64,000 bases of DNA from Ensifer sp. BR816. Its GTDB lineage: Bacteria; Pseudomonadota; Alphaproteobacteria; Rhizobiales; Rhizobiaceae. The stretch covers positions 1,221,330 to 1,285,329 of the forward strand of contig NZ_KB905370.1 in assembly GCF_000378985.1 (NCBI RefSeq), read 5' to 3'. Each line of letters opens with the position of its first letter. Position 1 is the first letter of the stretch. The translations under genes and the position numbers were made by a program. The notes beneath the pieces were generated by a model. It made no database searches. It worked only from the letters and a program-made list of their open reading frames with translations, and had not been told where the DNA came from. Below are positions 14,757 through 22,829 of the stretch, one piece after another.

Positions 14757-15417
14757 CGATTCTCTCTCCAATCCGATCGGGCCAGGTCTTCACCACACGC
14801 CTGGACACTGCGGTTCGATCGACGACAACCTCCTCGAGGAAGCCGCCGACAGTGCTGAAGCCGGCGCCCTGACGATGGTGGCGCATTGCCTCGAAATATG
14901 GCTGCGCGTGAGCTTCCGCGCTGAAGGCCGGGCGATCGGCGCCCGAACGCGCCTTCGCCAGAAACCCTCCGAGCTCTGCCGGCATCGGAACGCGCGGCCC
15001 TAGCACAAGGAAGCCGTTGGCGTCGTGCAGCATGCCGCTCGGCATGCGGTGTCCCGACCCGGCGAGATAGCGGATCTGCGGGGCCAAGGCGGCTTCTGAC
15101 CATCCCGCCACGACCGCGAGATAGTCGCAATCGGCCTCGGCGATCGGCGCCAATACGTCGCTTTCGAACGTGGCGAAGTGCTGCGCCAGCGATGTCGCAA
15201 GGTCGTCAAAGCCGCGATGCATGGCGCGACCAGACATCCATTCCAGGAAGAGCCGCGAAAGGGGCTGTTGCCCCAGCACAACGAGAACCGCCGGCAGATC
15301 CTCCAACGCGAAGACCTTCGTACCGACGAACCCCAATGTGCCGTCATCTTCGGTCGATGCGGCATCGGAGATCACGTGCACCGCTGATTTTTCCGCGAAG
15401 GCAAGAAGAGCGCTCAT
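14749..15417 (-). CDS. Phage structural-operon protein, Ntn-hydrolase-like fold suspected
   Basis: The 222-residue protein lies between tape measure and fibre genes. MSALLAFAEKSAVHVISDAASTEDDGTLGFVGTKVF has the alternating strands and conserved D-A-A pattern of proteasome-like Ntn-hydrolase folds, though no catalytic Thr or Cys is at the N terminus. It is more likely a tail-tip or hub component that reuses the fold. The rest (GFDDLATSLAQHF, DYLAVVAGWSE) is compatible with that fold. It overlaps the tape measure stop as ATGA, so it is translationally coupled. I cannot name its function. Confidence 0.6.
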   Translation of the reverse strand: MSALLAFAEKSAVHVISDAASTEDDGTLGFVGTKVFALEDLPAVLVVLGQQPLSRLFLEWMSGRAMHRGFDDLATSLAQHFATFESDVLAPIAEADCDYLAVVAGWSEAALAPQIRYLAGSGHRMPSGMLHDANGFLVLGPRVPMPAELGGFLAKARSGADRPAFSAEAHAQPYFEAMRHHRQGAGFSTVGGFLEEVVVDRTAVSRRVVKTWPDRIGERIDV

Positions 15418-18400
15418 CCGTTCAGCGCCGCCTTGAATGCGCCGGGTTGCGCCCGGACCGCATTGAGAATGGTCTTGACGCCGGCCTGCGTCGACATCGC
15501 CTGCGACAGGAAGGACTGCGCGTCGAAGGTGTTGACGATCTGCGTGCGCGCGTCGACGCTCGGAGCCACCGCCGCGGATACCGGAGGCGCGGAGCCACCG
15601 CCGATCCGCGGCATCACATAGCCGCCCTGCGCATAGCCGCTCATGCCGGCGTTGATTGCCTCGAGGAGAGCGCGGTTCTTTTTCGTCGCCTCGGCATTCA
15701 CGACGAACTCGCGCCCGTGCACGACGCCGGCAGGCTTGTTCTTGGCGATGTTGCCGGTGTAGCCGCCCGAGGAGAAGCCCAGCAGACCGCCGAGCAAGCC
15801 ACCACCAGCGGCGCCACCGGTGAAAATGCCGGCGAAAATCTGGTCGAGGGCGATGTCGAGAAGCCGGTCGGCGAGACGGCTGACCGCGTTGTAAAGCGCC
15901 TCCGTGGCGCTTTTGCCCTGCACCAGGTCGGAAATCAGCCCCTTGATCGAACTCTGGAAGGCATAGCCGATGTCGTCGTTAACGGCGGCAAGCTCTTCCT
16001 GCTTCTGGCGCAGACGCTCGGCCGCTTCCGTCGCCGTGTCGTAGGCGGCGACGGCGCCATAGCGGGCATTCGCTTCCGCCTCGACTGCGGCGCGGATCTC
16101 GTCGGTGATGGTGACGCCCTGACGCTGCAGTTCGTTCAGCGTCTCACGGATCACCCGCTCGCGTTCGCGCTCGGCATTGGAGGCGCCGAGCATCTGCGTC
16201 TCTGCGCTGATGCCGGCCGTTTCCTCGGAGAGCGCCGCCATGGTCTCACGGATCAGGTCGCGCTGCTCCGCCCGGATTTCGTTCTCGCGAGCCAGCACGG
16301 TATTGAGGCCGGCGCGATGCTCGGCATACCCGCGCACATCATCGACGGTGGCGCCGCCTCCTAGTATCTCCGGATTGGCCTTGATGGCACCGGCAGACAG
16401 CACCTCCGAAACCGGCGTGCCGGGTGCTGCCTTCAAGACGTTGATCGCGCCCTGCGGACCAAGGAAGTGCGCGAGTTGCAGCGCCGCTTCATTGACGGAG
16501 ACCCCCGCCCTTTGAAGCAGAGCGGCATTCTCGCGCGCATAGGCCTCAATCAGCGTCCTCGACGTGTCGGCATCGGTGCGCAGCGCCAGGATCGTCTCGC
16601 GCGACATGTTCGCAGCGCGATCAGGGAAGTGCTCGCGGAACAGCCGTAGCCAGGTGGATTCGATGAACTGACCGAGACCGGTTGCAGAGGATCGCGGGTT
16701 GCGGGCATCAGTGTCGCCGCCGCTCTCGGCACCGACGACGCGATCAACGAAGCCGCCGATCGCGCCCTCGAACGTCTTGACGCCCTTCTCCGCTGCCAGT
16801 TCCGTTTCCGCCTGGATGCGCGCCGCTGCCTCCGACAGCGCGACGCCCGCCTCTTCTGCGGCCTTCAGAATCTGGTCGGTGCGCGTATCCAGTTCGCGCT
16901 GGAATTCCGTCCGGCTCGCTTCGGTCTGCCGCTCACGCAGGAAATCCTGACGCTTGCGATCCTCGACGTCGCGCTCGGACAGTTGGCGGAAGCCGGCCGC
17001 GCGTGGATCTCCTGCCTGTGCTCCGCCAAGCGATTGAAGGTCCGATGTCGTTGCCCGCACTTCCTCACCGATGGCGATAAGCTTGTCGAGCAGAGGGTTC
17101 AGCTTGTTTGCGAGGTTCGTAAACCCGGGATCGCTCGTGGCGAGCTTGTTCAGCGCCTCTTGCGCCTTCGCACCGCCGCCGGCTGTACCGTCGAGCGAAT
17201 CCCGGAGGGTTTCGAGCGCTCTGACCTGTGCCTGGAACTCAGGATCATCCCCAAACTCGCCGCGAACGTCATTCAGGCGATCGAGCGCGCTTTGCGCAGC
17301 TTCCCGGACCTCGGCGGCCGTTTTCTTGTATTCGTCGATATCGCCCTTTACCTGCTGTGAAAGGCGGAATGTTTCGGTTTCGACAAACCTGTTGCCGCTC
17401 TTGGCGGCGGCCTCCCCAGCGCCATCGGCTGCACCCTTGACCCGCTTAAGCGCTTCGGCATAGCGATCGGCCTTTTGCGCCGCCGTCTCGGCCGAATTGC
17501 CCGCGTCATCGGCGCTTGTCGCGAAATACAGAGCCGCGGTCGCCGCCACGCCGATCGCCGCGCCGAGCGGTCCCGCGGCAGCACTGAGCCCACCAAGCAG
17601 CAGCCCGCCACGCGCCGCAACCTGAGCCGCACGCAGTTCCCGAACGAACTTTCCGAAAGCAAGTCCGGCTTCGCCGAGTTTCACGATCATGCCGGCGATC
17701 GAGCGTCCGAGAAGACCCGCGGCAAGAATACTCGCGAAGGCAACAGCCGCGTCAGCCGTCCCCTCGAAATTGTCGGCCAGCGCCTCGAGGCCCTTGATCA
17801 GCCGCTGCGAGGCGCCGAGGCCTTCATCGGTCTGGCCGATATAGCGCGTAAAGGCGTTCTGGATCTTCGTGAACGCCTGGTCGAAGGTCGTCGCCGCCTG
17901 CGAGGCCTGCGCCTTCAGTCCGGCCGAGCCGCGCAGGAAGGCTGCGAAGAATTCCTTGCTGGTGACGCTGCCGTCGATCACGAGCTGGCGCAGCTTCGAG
18001 ACTGAGCCGCCGGCCTCCTCCATGCCTTCGGCGACCGCCTGCAGGATCGGCCGCGCGCCTTCATTGATGGAATTGAACTCCTCCGCCCTGACCACCGCGC
18101 CGCCGAGCGCCTGAGACAGCTGCAGCAGCGCGCCACTTGCCGACTGGGCATCGGTGCCCGCAACCTTCAGCGCGTCGCCGACGCCTTCGGTGAACTTGAA
18201 CAGCTGCTCCTGGTCGGCGCCGAGTTCCTTGGCCGACTGCGAGAGCCGCGAGAACAGCGTGACGGTCGCGCCGAGATCGGCGCCCGCCCCTTGCGCGATG
18301 TTGAACAGTCGGTCGAGCGTGCCGGTCATCCGCTCGGCCGGCACGCCGGCGACCTTCAGCGCGTTGCCGGCCTTCGTCCAGGCATCGGCATACTGGATGA

Positions 18401-18629
18401 CCTCACGCACGCTGAGCGCCGCGACGACGCCGCCGAGCGGCGCCACCAGCGACCGCGCCGCATTCTTGCCGATCACGTCGAGATTGCGATTGAGCTGCTT
18501 ACCCCGCTTTTCGATGGCGTTAAACTCACGGCTGGAGACAGCGCGCGCCTTTGCCATTTCCTTTTCGAATTTGCGGATGTCGGCGGAGAGTTGGACATGC
18601 AGTCTTTCCAGATCGGTCGCCATCTTCAT
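15414..18629 (-). CDS. Phage tail tape measure protein with lytic transglycosylase domain
   Basis: The 1071-residue protein is the internal ruler of a siphovirus-like tail. The N-terminal coiled coil (HVQLSADIRKFEKEMAKARAV) and tape-measure domain (about 80-250) are typical. They contain LFNIAQGAGADLGATVTLFSRLSQS, SINEGARPILQAVAEGM and the K-E-F-F-A-A-F motif. Hydrophobic segments follow (about 295-370). Near 630-780 a transglycosylase/lysozyme-like domain is visible (VVGAESGGDTDARNP, ATGLGQFIESTWLRLF), used to pierce peptidoglycan. A Gly-rich segment and VVHGREFVVNAEAT close it. ATG 18629 overlaps the preceding stop as ATGA. No tail tube gene accompanies it. Confidence 0.9.
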   Translation of the reverse strand: MKMATDLERLHVQLSADIRKFEKEMAKARAVSSREFNAIEKRGKQLNRNLDVIGKNAARSLVAPLGGVVAALSVREVIQYADAWTKAGNALKVAGVPAERMTGTLDRLFNIAQGAGADLGATVTLFSRLSQSAKELGADQEQLFKFTEGVGDALKVAGTDAQSASGALLQLSQALGGAVVRAEEFNSINEGARPILQAVAEGMEEAGGSVSKLRQLVIDGSVTSKEFFAAFLRGSAGLKAQASQAATTFDQAFTKIQNAFTRYIGQTDEGLGASQRLIKGLEALADNFEGTADAAVAFASILAAGLLGRSIAGMIVKLGEAGLAFGKFVRELRAAQVAARGGLLLGGLSAAAGPLGAAIGVAATAALYFATSADDAGNSAETAAQKADRYAEALKRVKGAADGAGEAAAKSGNRFVETETFRLSQQVKGDIDEYKKTAAEVREAAQSALDRLNDVRGEFGDDPEFQAQVRALETLRDSLDGTAGGGAKAQEALNKLATSDPGFTNLANKLNPLLDKLIAIGEEVRATTSDLQSLGGAQAGDPRAAGFRQLSERDVEDRKRQDFLRERQTEASRTEFQRELDTRTDQILKAAEEAGVALSEAAARIQAETELAAEKGVKTFEGAIGGFVDRVVGAESGGDTDARNPRSSATGLGQFIESTWLRLFREHFPDRAANMSRETILALRTDADTSRTLIEAYARENAALLQRAGVSVNEAALQLAHFLGPQGAINVLKAAPGTPVSEVLSAGAIKANPEILGGGATVDDVRGYAEHRAGLNTVLARENEIRAEQRDLIRETMAALSEETAGISAETQMLGASNAERERERVIRETLNELQRQGVTITDEIRAAVEAEANARYGAVAAYDTATEAAERLRQKQEELAAVNDDIGYAFQSSIKGLISDLVQGKSATEALYNAVSRLADRLLDIALDQIFAGIFTGGAAGGGLLGGLLGFSSGGYTGNIAKNKPAGVVHGREFVVNAEATKKNRALLEAINAGMSGYAQGGYVMPRIGGGSAPPVSAAVAPSVDARTQIVNTFDAQSFLSQAMSTQAGVKTILNAVRAQPGAFKAALNG

Positions 18630-18850
18630 TGCTCCGTTGAATGATCGTCGGCTCGAAGGAGCCGTGCATAGAGATCAAGGATGCGCGCCAGTTCGCTGCG
18701 CCCGATGGTGCTTGCCGCGAGGAACGACGCGCGACCGAGCAACGAGCCGACGATATCGTCGTCGCGGACCCCGAGAGCCTGCATGGCAGCAATCAGGCGA
18801 TCGACTGCGGCGTCAATGATCGGATTTGTCGGCGGGCGGCCTTCGGGCAT
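18626..18850 (-). CDS. Small phage protein upstream of tape measure
   Basis: The 74-residue protein is mostly helical (PIIDAAVDRLIAAMQALGVRDDDIVGSLLGRASFLAAS, then ELARILDLYARLLRAD). Its place directly before the tape measure gene, with an ATGA stop-start overlap, is where tail assembly chaperones usually lie. No frameshift site joining it to a longer product was found, and I cannot confirm that role. AGGGA precedes the ATG by about eight bases. Confidence 0.6.
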   Translation of the reverse strand: MPEGRPPTNPIIDAAVDRLIAAMQALGVRDDDIVGSLLGRASFLAASTIGRSELARILDLYARLLRADDHSTEQ

Positions 18851-18928
18851 GCGTCATTTCCCTGATTGGTTTCCCGGGGTGCGGCGACCGAACGAGGTCC
18901 CGGCGCGGAGGTCCGGCCGCCGCGATGA

Positions 18929-19159
18929 TCAAACCGGCATGACGGGCAGGTCACCGGCTTGATCACTTTTCACGACACGAAAGGACGCGCGGCGCCACCG
19001 AACCCTGAAATGTTTCAGCACTGCGTCGAAGATCGCCCGCCATTCCTCTTGATTTGGCGGGCGGCCGACATGCTTGAAAAACACTGCGTTCGACGCTTTC
19101 AGCACCCTCTCGAAGAGGATGCACTCCTGCTCGATCAATCGCACACGGTCGACGTTCAT
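18929..19159 (-). CDS. Small hypothetical phage protein after portal gene
   Basis: The 76-residue protein begins MNVDRVRLIEQECILFERVLKASNAVFFKHVGRPPNQEEWRAIFDAVLKHFRVRWR, a two-helix pattern, and ends in a short polar tail. Its start overlaps the portal stop as ATGA (19156-19159), showing translational coupling. The position after portal is where head-tail connector genes often occur, but it is too short for a typical connector. Function unknown. Confidence 0.6.
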   Translation of the reverse strand: MNVDRVRLIEQECILFERVLKASNAVFFKHVGRPPNQEEWRAIFDAVLKHFRVRWRRASFRVVKSDQAGDLPVMPV

Positions 19160-20670
19160 GCCGCACCCATTTCGAATTCAGCTCTCGATGTCTGGAGACC
19201 GGACCAGGACGCCTTGAACTGCTCGTAGCTGATCGTGTTGGAAAGAAGCGCCTTGATCAGATCGCCGCTTGCCGTGGTTTCCTCGGCAGCGAAAACCTTT
19301 CGATCGCAGGGAATGCGATATCGGGGTTTCGGCAATGCATGCTTGGTGGCGCCCCCCTCCGGTTCTGCCGGCGGAGGCGCGGCTTCCTGCTGCGTGGGCG
19401 CGACGTTGAACGGATCGGGCTGGGAATCGCGTTTGGCAAGTGCGGCGAGACTAAAGTTCTGTTGCTGCAGATAAGGCGTATCGCCTCCATCGACAGGCGG
19501 GAGATCGAAGCGCCGGCGAGCCTCGTTCGGCGACTTGATCCCGGCGCCGACAGCTTCCTTCTCCGCAGTGACCATGGTCACAGTGTCCATGCGTAGGAGG
19601 TTATCGACGTCGAACTCTGTACCGATGTCTGGCCCCATCTCGAGACCTTCATCGAGGCAGATCTCGGCGGCCTCGATCAGGGACTGAAGGCACTGCGAAT
19701 AGTATTCTATGTTCAGCGATTGAATGTTGCTGTTGCTCGGCATGACGCCGACGCCCGCCTTGTAGGGCGGCACATGGAAGACTGAGCAGACGACCTCGGA
19801 CGTCCATTTCAGCTGCTCGATGAGCTGCGACTCCTCCGCCGTCAGCATCATCTGCTCATATTTGAGCCCGTCGCCGAGCACCGCAACCTTGCCGGAGTTC
19901 TCGCCGGTAAAACTGTTGTCCCAGTTTTCCTTGAGCCGCGCCGCCGTCTCGTTGCTGATCGCCCCTGGCGCCGTCAGCACGCCGCCCGGCTGCGAGCGGT
20001 TGCCGAAGAACCAGGCCGAATTGTTCTGGATCCGAAGGCCCTGCGTCGCTGCGACGCCGGCGGCGAAGATCGGCGAGACGCCGACCAGCGGATGGAACAT
20101 GCAGTTCATCCGGTCGTGGATGATCTCGCGTGCCGGGACGATGACGTCTTGCGTCAGCCCCGCGACGTTGTCGGCCGAGAGCTCGTAGAAGACGCTGCCG
20201 TCGTCCGCGATCATCGGCGTCACCCGCGTCGGATCGAGCACGTAGAGCCTGTTTACGACGCCGCGGCTGTCGCGGCCTTTGAGCACGTAGGTGTTGCCGC
20301 GAATGAGCTTCGAAAGCATCCAGCCTTCCCAGAACTGAACCCGGTTCTGGATCGGGTTAGGGCGCCGCAACACCGGATCATAGGCGGCGTTCTTGAACTC
20401 GGCCCAAATTCCGTTCTCCTCACGGCGCATCAGCTTGACGCGCAGCTTCGAGATGTCGGAGGCGATCAGCGTCATGCAGGCATAGACCGCGTGATAGGAG
20501 AGCACCAGGTTGCGATCTACGACGACGTTCGTCTGCCATGCGCCAGGGAAGCTCTCGAACAGCCGGAACCAGCCCCCACGGTTTTCGGTAATGCTCGAGA
20601 GTGCCTTCGTTTCGATTGCCGACGGCTGGCGGCGCTTGATCAGCCCGCTAAGGATTGCCGGAAGTCTCAT
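19156..20670 (-). CDS. Phage portal protein, HK97 family
   Basis: The 504-residue protein forms the dodecameric ring through which DNA enters the capsid. Recognisable are the N-terminal YHAVYACMTLIASDISKLRVKLMRRE helix and WEGWMLSKLIRGNTYVLKGRDSRGVVNRLYVLDPTRV. The central QNNSAWFFGNRSQPGGVLTAPG (split) and the crown helix region QLKWTSEVVCSVFHVPPYKAGV-type segment with NIQSLNIEYYSQCLQSLIEA are also present. A Pro-rich linker and a ~50-residue tail end it. GAGAGGTGAAGC before ATG 20670 is a good ribosome site. It comes after the capsid gene, the reverse of the usual portal-protease-capsid order. Confidence 0.92.
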   Translation of the reverse strand: MRLPAILSGLIKRRQPSAIETKALSSITENRGGWFRLFESFPGAWQTNVVVDRNLVLSYHAVYACMTLIASDISKLRVKLMRREENGIWAEFKNAAYDPVLRRPNPIQNRVQFWEGWMLSKLIRGNTYVLKGRDSRGVVNRLYVLDPTRVTPMIADDGSVFYELSADNVAGLTQDVIVPAREIIHDRMNCMFHPLVGVSPIFAAGVAATQGLRIQNNSAWFFGNRSQPGGVLTAPGAISNETAARLKENWDNSFTGENSGKVAVLGDGLKYEQMMLTAEESQLIEQLKWTSEVVCSVFHVPPYKAGVGVMPSNSNIQSLNIEYYSQCLQSLIEAAEICLDEGLEMGPDIGTEFDVDNLLRMDTVTMVTAEKEAVGAGIKSPNEARRRFDLPPVDGGDTPYLQQQNFSLAALAKRDSQPDPFNVAPTQQEAAPPPAEPEGGATKHALPKPRYRIPCDRKVFAAEETTASGDLIKALLSNTISYEQFKASWSGLQTSRAEFEMGAA

Positions 20671-20730
20671 GCTTCACCTCTCGCCTCTATCTCTGTCGCG
20701 TGCCAGGTTGAAGAACGTTCGTCTCGCTGA

Positions 20731-21762
20731 TCAGGTGGCGAAAGGTGCGTAATCGACGCCGTCGAGCACCGAAACGCTGCCGGATCTCTCAACGCTCCAG
20801 TTCATCGTCCTTTCCGCGAGGATGCCCATTGCGTTGGCTTGCCAAAGCGACACGACAGCGGCGCCAGCCCCCGTCGTTCCATCCTGCTGCAGTGCGCTGT
20901 CGAGCATTTCGATGGCCGGCTGCCGGCTCATCCTGATGGCTGCGCTGCCCTCGCCGACAGCAATTCCGCCCGCGTCGGCGAGTATGATCGTGTCTTCGGG
21001 AGCCGAGCGGCTGGTGATCGCCGGAATGCCGTAGATTTCGCCGCCGCGCGCGCCGATGTTCGGTCGATCGGCGCCGGCGAGGGAAACTGCCACGTCAGGC
21101 CGCATGACGAAGTAAGCCGTTTCCAGATCGCCGGAGAAATTGGCGATCATCGATTTGAGATCGGCTGTGGCATCGGAACCGGCCGTCTGAGCGACAACGC
21201 TATTCGTGATAGATGCGGGTTCCACGCCGTCGACGCCGGCATTGCCGGGATCGACAAAGCTCGTGTCGATCGCGGCGGCCGCGGCGCGCAGCATGTCGCG
21301 CCTGATCGCCAACTCGGCGGCTGGGTCGGCACTCTTCAGCAGCTCTTCCGTGACGACAGTGAGGGCGATGCATTTCAGGGGATGCAGGCTGTCGCGTGCG
21401 AAAATCATCTTCGACAGCGGCTTTGCCTGGCCCTCTCCCACCCAAAATCCCGTTGCGCCGGAGACGATGCTAAGAATCGGCGTCAGCAGCGGAACCTGTC
21501 GAAGCCCGGCCATGCGGCCAACGATCGACATCTGTGCGACCTGGTCGAAGAATTCCGTCGCCGCGTCCTCGAATCCTTCCCCCAGGCCGGCCGAAGTGGC
21601 GGCGCCGACGGCCGCGCGCAGGATCCGCGCCGGCGCGCTGGTTTCGCCCCACCTGTTGGCGGCGACCATTGCGGCCCCGGACGGACTTTCGCCGATCGAC
21701 TTTGCGATCGCCAGACGGACGAAGCTCATGCCGCGCGGAGCGGCGGACAATGCACCCGACAT
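20731..21762 (-). CDS. Phage major capsid protein, HK97 fold
   Basis: The 343-residue shell protein shows the HK97 E-loop/A-domain signature. It includes EFFDQVAQMSIVGRMAGLRQVPLLTPI, GATGFWVGEGQAKPLSKM, TVVTEELLKSADP, the A-domain NAGVDGVEPASITN and YFVMRPDVAVSLAG, and a terminal VSLWQANAMGILAERTMNW. Only about 75 residues precede the E-loop, so a long scaffolding delta domain is absent. This fits with no protease gene being present. ATG 21760-21762 with AGGAGG six bases earlier is chosen; the GTG at 21768 overlaps that ribosome site. It is the first structural gene downstream of a large inverted repeat. Confidence 0.92.
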   Translation of the reverse strand: MSGALSAAPRGMSFVRLAIAKSIGESPSGAAMVAANRWGETSAPARILRAAVGAATSAGLGEGFEDAATEFFDQVAQMSIVGRMAGLRQVPLLTPILSIVSGATGFWVGEGQAKPLSKMIFARDSLHPLKCIALTVVTEELLKSADPAAELAIRRDMLRAAAAAIDTSFVDPGNAGVDGVEPASITNSVVAQTAGSDATADLKSMIANFSGDLETAYFVMRPDVAVSLAGADRPNIGARGGEIYGIPAITSRSAPEDTIILADAGGIAVGEGSAAIRMSRQPAIEMLDSALQQDGTTGAGAAVVSLWQANAMGILAERTMNWSVERSGSVSVLDGVDYAPFAT

Positions 21763-21817
21763 CTTCACCTCCTGTCGTTTGTTCCTTGATGGTGGTCGAC
21801 AACGGAGGCGCCCGGTA

Positions 21818-21884
21818 GTTCGTTTCGGTACGTTTGGAGCGGAAAAAAACGCCAGAAATCGACATAAAACGTACCGAAACGAAC
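21818..21884. promoter_or_regulatory. 18-bp perfect inverted repeat before the capsid operon
   Basis: GTTCGTTTCGGTACGTTT (21818-21835) and AAACGTACCGAAACGAAC (21867-21884) are exact reverse complements 31 bases apart. They lie in the gap between the HTH gene and the capsid gene, where the structural operon promoter should be. Each arm could bind one regulator dimer (three helical turns between arm centres would be about 32 bp; here it is 49 bp). Alternatively the transcript forms a long hairpin in the leader. Confidence 0.65.
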
Positions 21885-21903
21885 TTGACAGAAAGGCTGG
21901 CGC

Positions 21904-22236
21904 TTATTCGTCTACGATTCGCGCCAGGTCACTTAGGCGATACATGACGCGGCTTCCGGACCTGACGAAAGGGATCGGATTGTCGGTCAGTCGGCGATTT
22001 CTCAGTGTCAGCTTGGAACGCCCCAGCAAACGCGCCGCATCCGCTTCAGAGACGGTATCGTCGACGCCTATGGGGATGGCGAGATCGATACAGGCCTGCC
22101 GCAGCAAACCAGCTGCCCCGATCTGCGGCTCGTACCGCGTGGGAGCTGCCAGCTCGTCGCGCAGCTCGAGGAGAGCCGCCAGATGCCGTCGCGTTTCTGA
22201 GATCTCATGGTCGAGCCGATTGAGAGCAGTGGTCAT
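21904..22236 (-). CDS. Helix-turn-helix protein of the AlpA/excisionase type
   Basis: The 110-residue protein has an N-terminal coiled coil (LNRLDHEISETRRHLAALLELRDEL) and a C-terminal MerR-like winged helix. There SEADAARLLGRSKLTLRNRRLTDN gives the helix-turn-helix and PFVRSGSRVMYRLSDLARIVDE the wing. Such proteins control excision or late transcription in small integrated elements. It lies just upstream of the capsid operon and its inverted repeat, so it could be the activator of that operon; that is inference. ATG 22234-22236 follows AGGAGG by six bases and overlaps the preceding stop as ATGA. Confidence 0.68.
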   Translation of the reverse strand: MTTALNRLDHEISETRRHLAALLELRDELAAPTRYEPQIGAAGLLRQACIDLAIPIGVDDTVSEADAARLLGRSKLTLRNRRLTDNPIPFVRSGSRVMYRLSDLARIVDE

Positions 22237-22703
22237 GCCCACCCTCCTTTGCCGTCGAAGAGGTCCTTAGGCCCTTCGGCGCCCTCGGCCTTGCCCCTCC
22301 GGCGCCACGTCGCCTGGCTGCAGCTCTTCGAGCAGAACAGCCGCATCCGGCCGGCGGCGACGGAGCGATCGGGCAGCGCACGACCGCAGCGCTGGCAGCC
22401 CACCACAGCCACAGGCGGCTCGACGCGAGCAGCGCGGTTCCATTCTCGGCTCTGCGCAGATCGGTGCGCCAGGCGGCACGGATCGCAGCAAAACTTGAAC
22501 GGTCTGCCCGCGCGCCGAGTTGCCTCGAAGGTCGCGCCGCACTCAGCGCAAGCGGCGACAACCGCCGGCGAGAGGGGATTTTCGGCGGGAACTGACGGAA
22601 CCGGATCGGCGGTTAAAAAATGATCGGAAAACAGGTCGGTTTGCCCAGCATATAGTAGGGGTGACAGTCGCAACTCTTTGTTTTTGTTTTCATTATTTGT
22701 CAT
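22233..22703 (-). CDS. Double zinc-ribbon-like hypothetical protein
   Basis: The 156-residue protein has a polar, Asn-rich start (MTNNENKNKELRL). Two cysteine clusters follow: C-A-E-C-G-A-T-F-E ... FKFCCDPCR near 53-78 and C-Q-R-C-G-R-A-L ... LFCSKSCSQATWRRRG near 104-136. Each resembles a FYVE/TRASH-like or zinc ribbon found in phage DNA-binding helpers. The end is translationally coupled to the HTH gene. ATG 22703 is chosen because the upstream 14 codons lack a ribosome site; even so the Shine-Dalgarno here is weak. The function is unknown. Confidence 0.58.
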   Translation of the reverse strand: MTNNENKNKELRLSPLLYAGQTDLFSDHFLTADPVPSVPAENPLSPAVVAACAECGATFEATRRAGRPFKFCCDPCRLAHRSAQSREWNRAARVEPPVAVVGCQRCGRALPDRSVAAGRMRLFCSKSCSQATWRRRGKAEGAEGPKDLFDGKGGWA

Positions 22704-22829
22704 TGGCTTTCCGCTCTTGCCGGCCAGCAGGCTCCAAAAACGCACCGCTCAGAAAAAAAAAAGTCTGAATGTGAGGGGCGCGGGTCTAGGAAAAACGGCC
22801 TTCATCGACTTACCCTCCCCCCCCCACCC

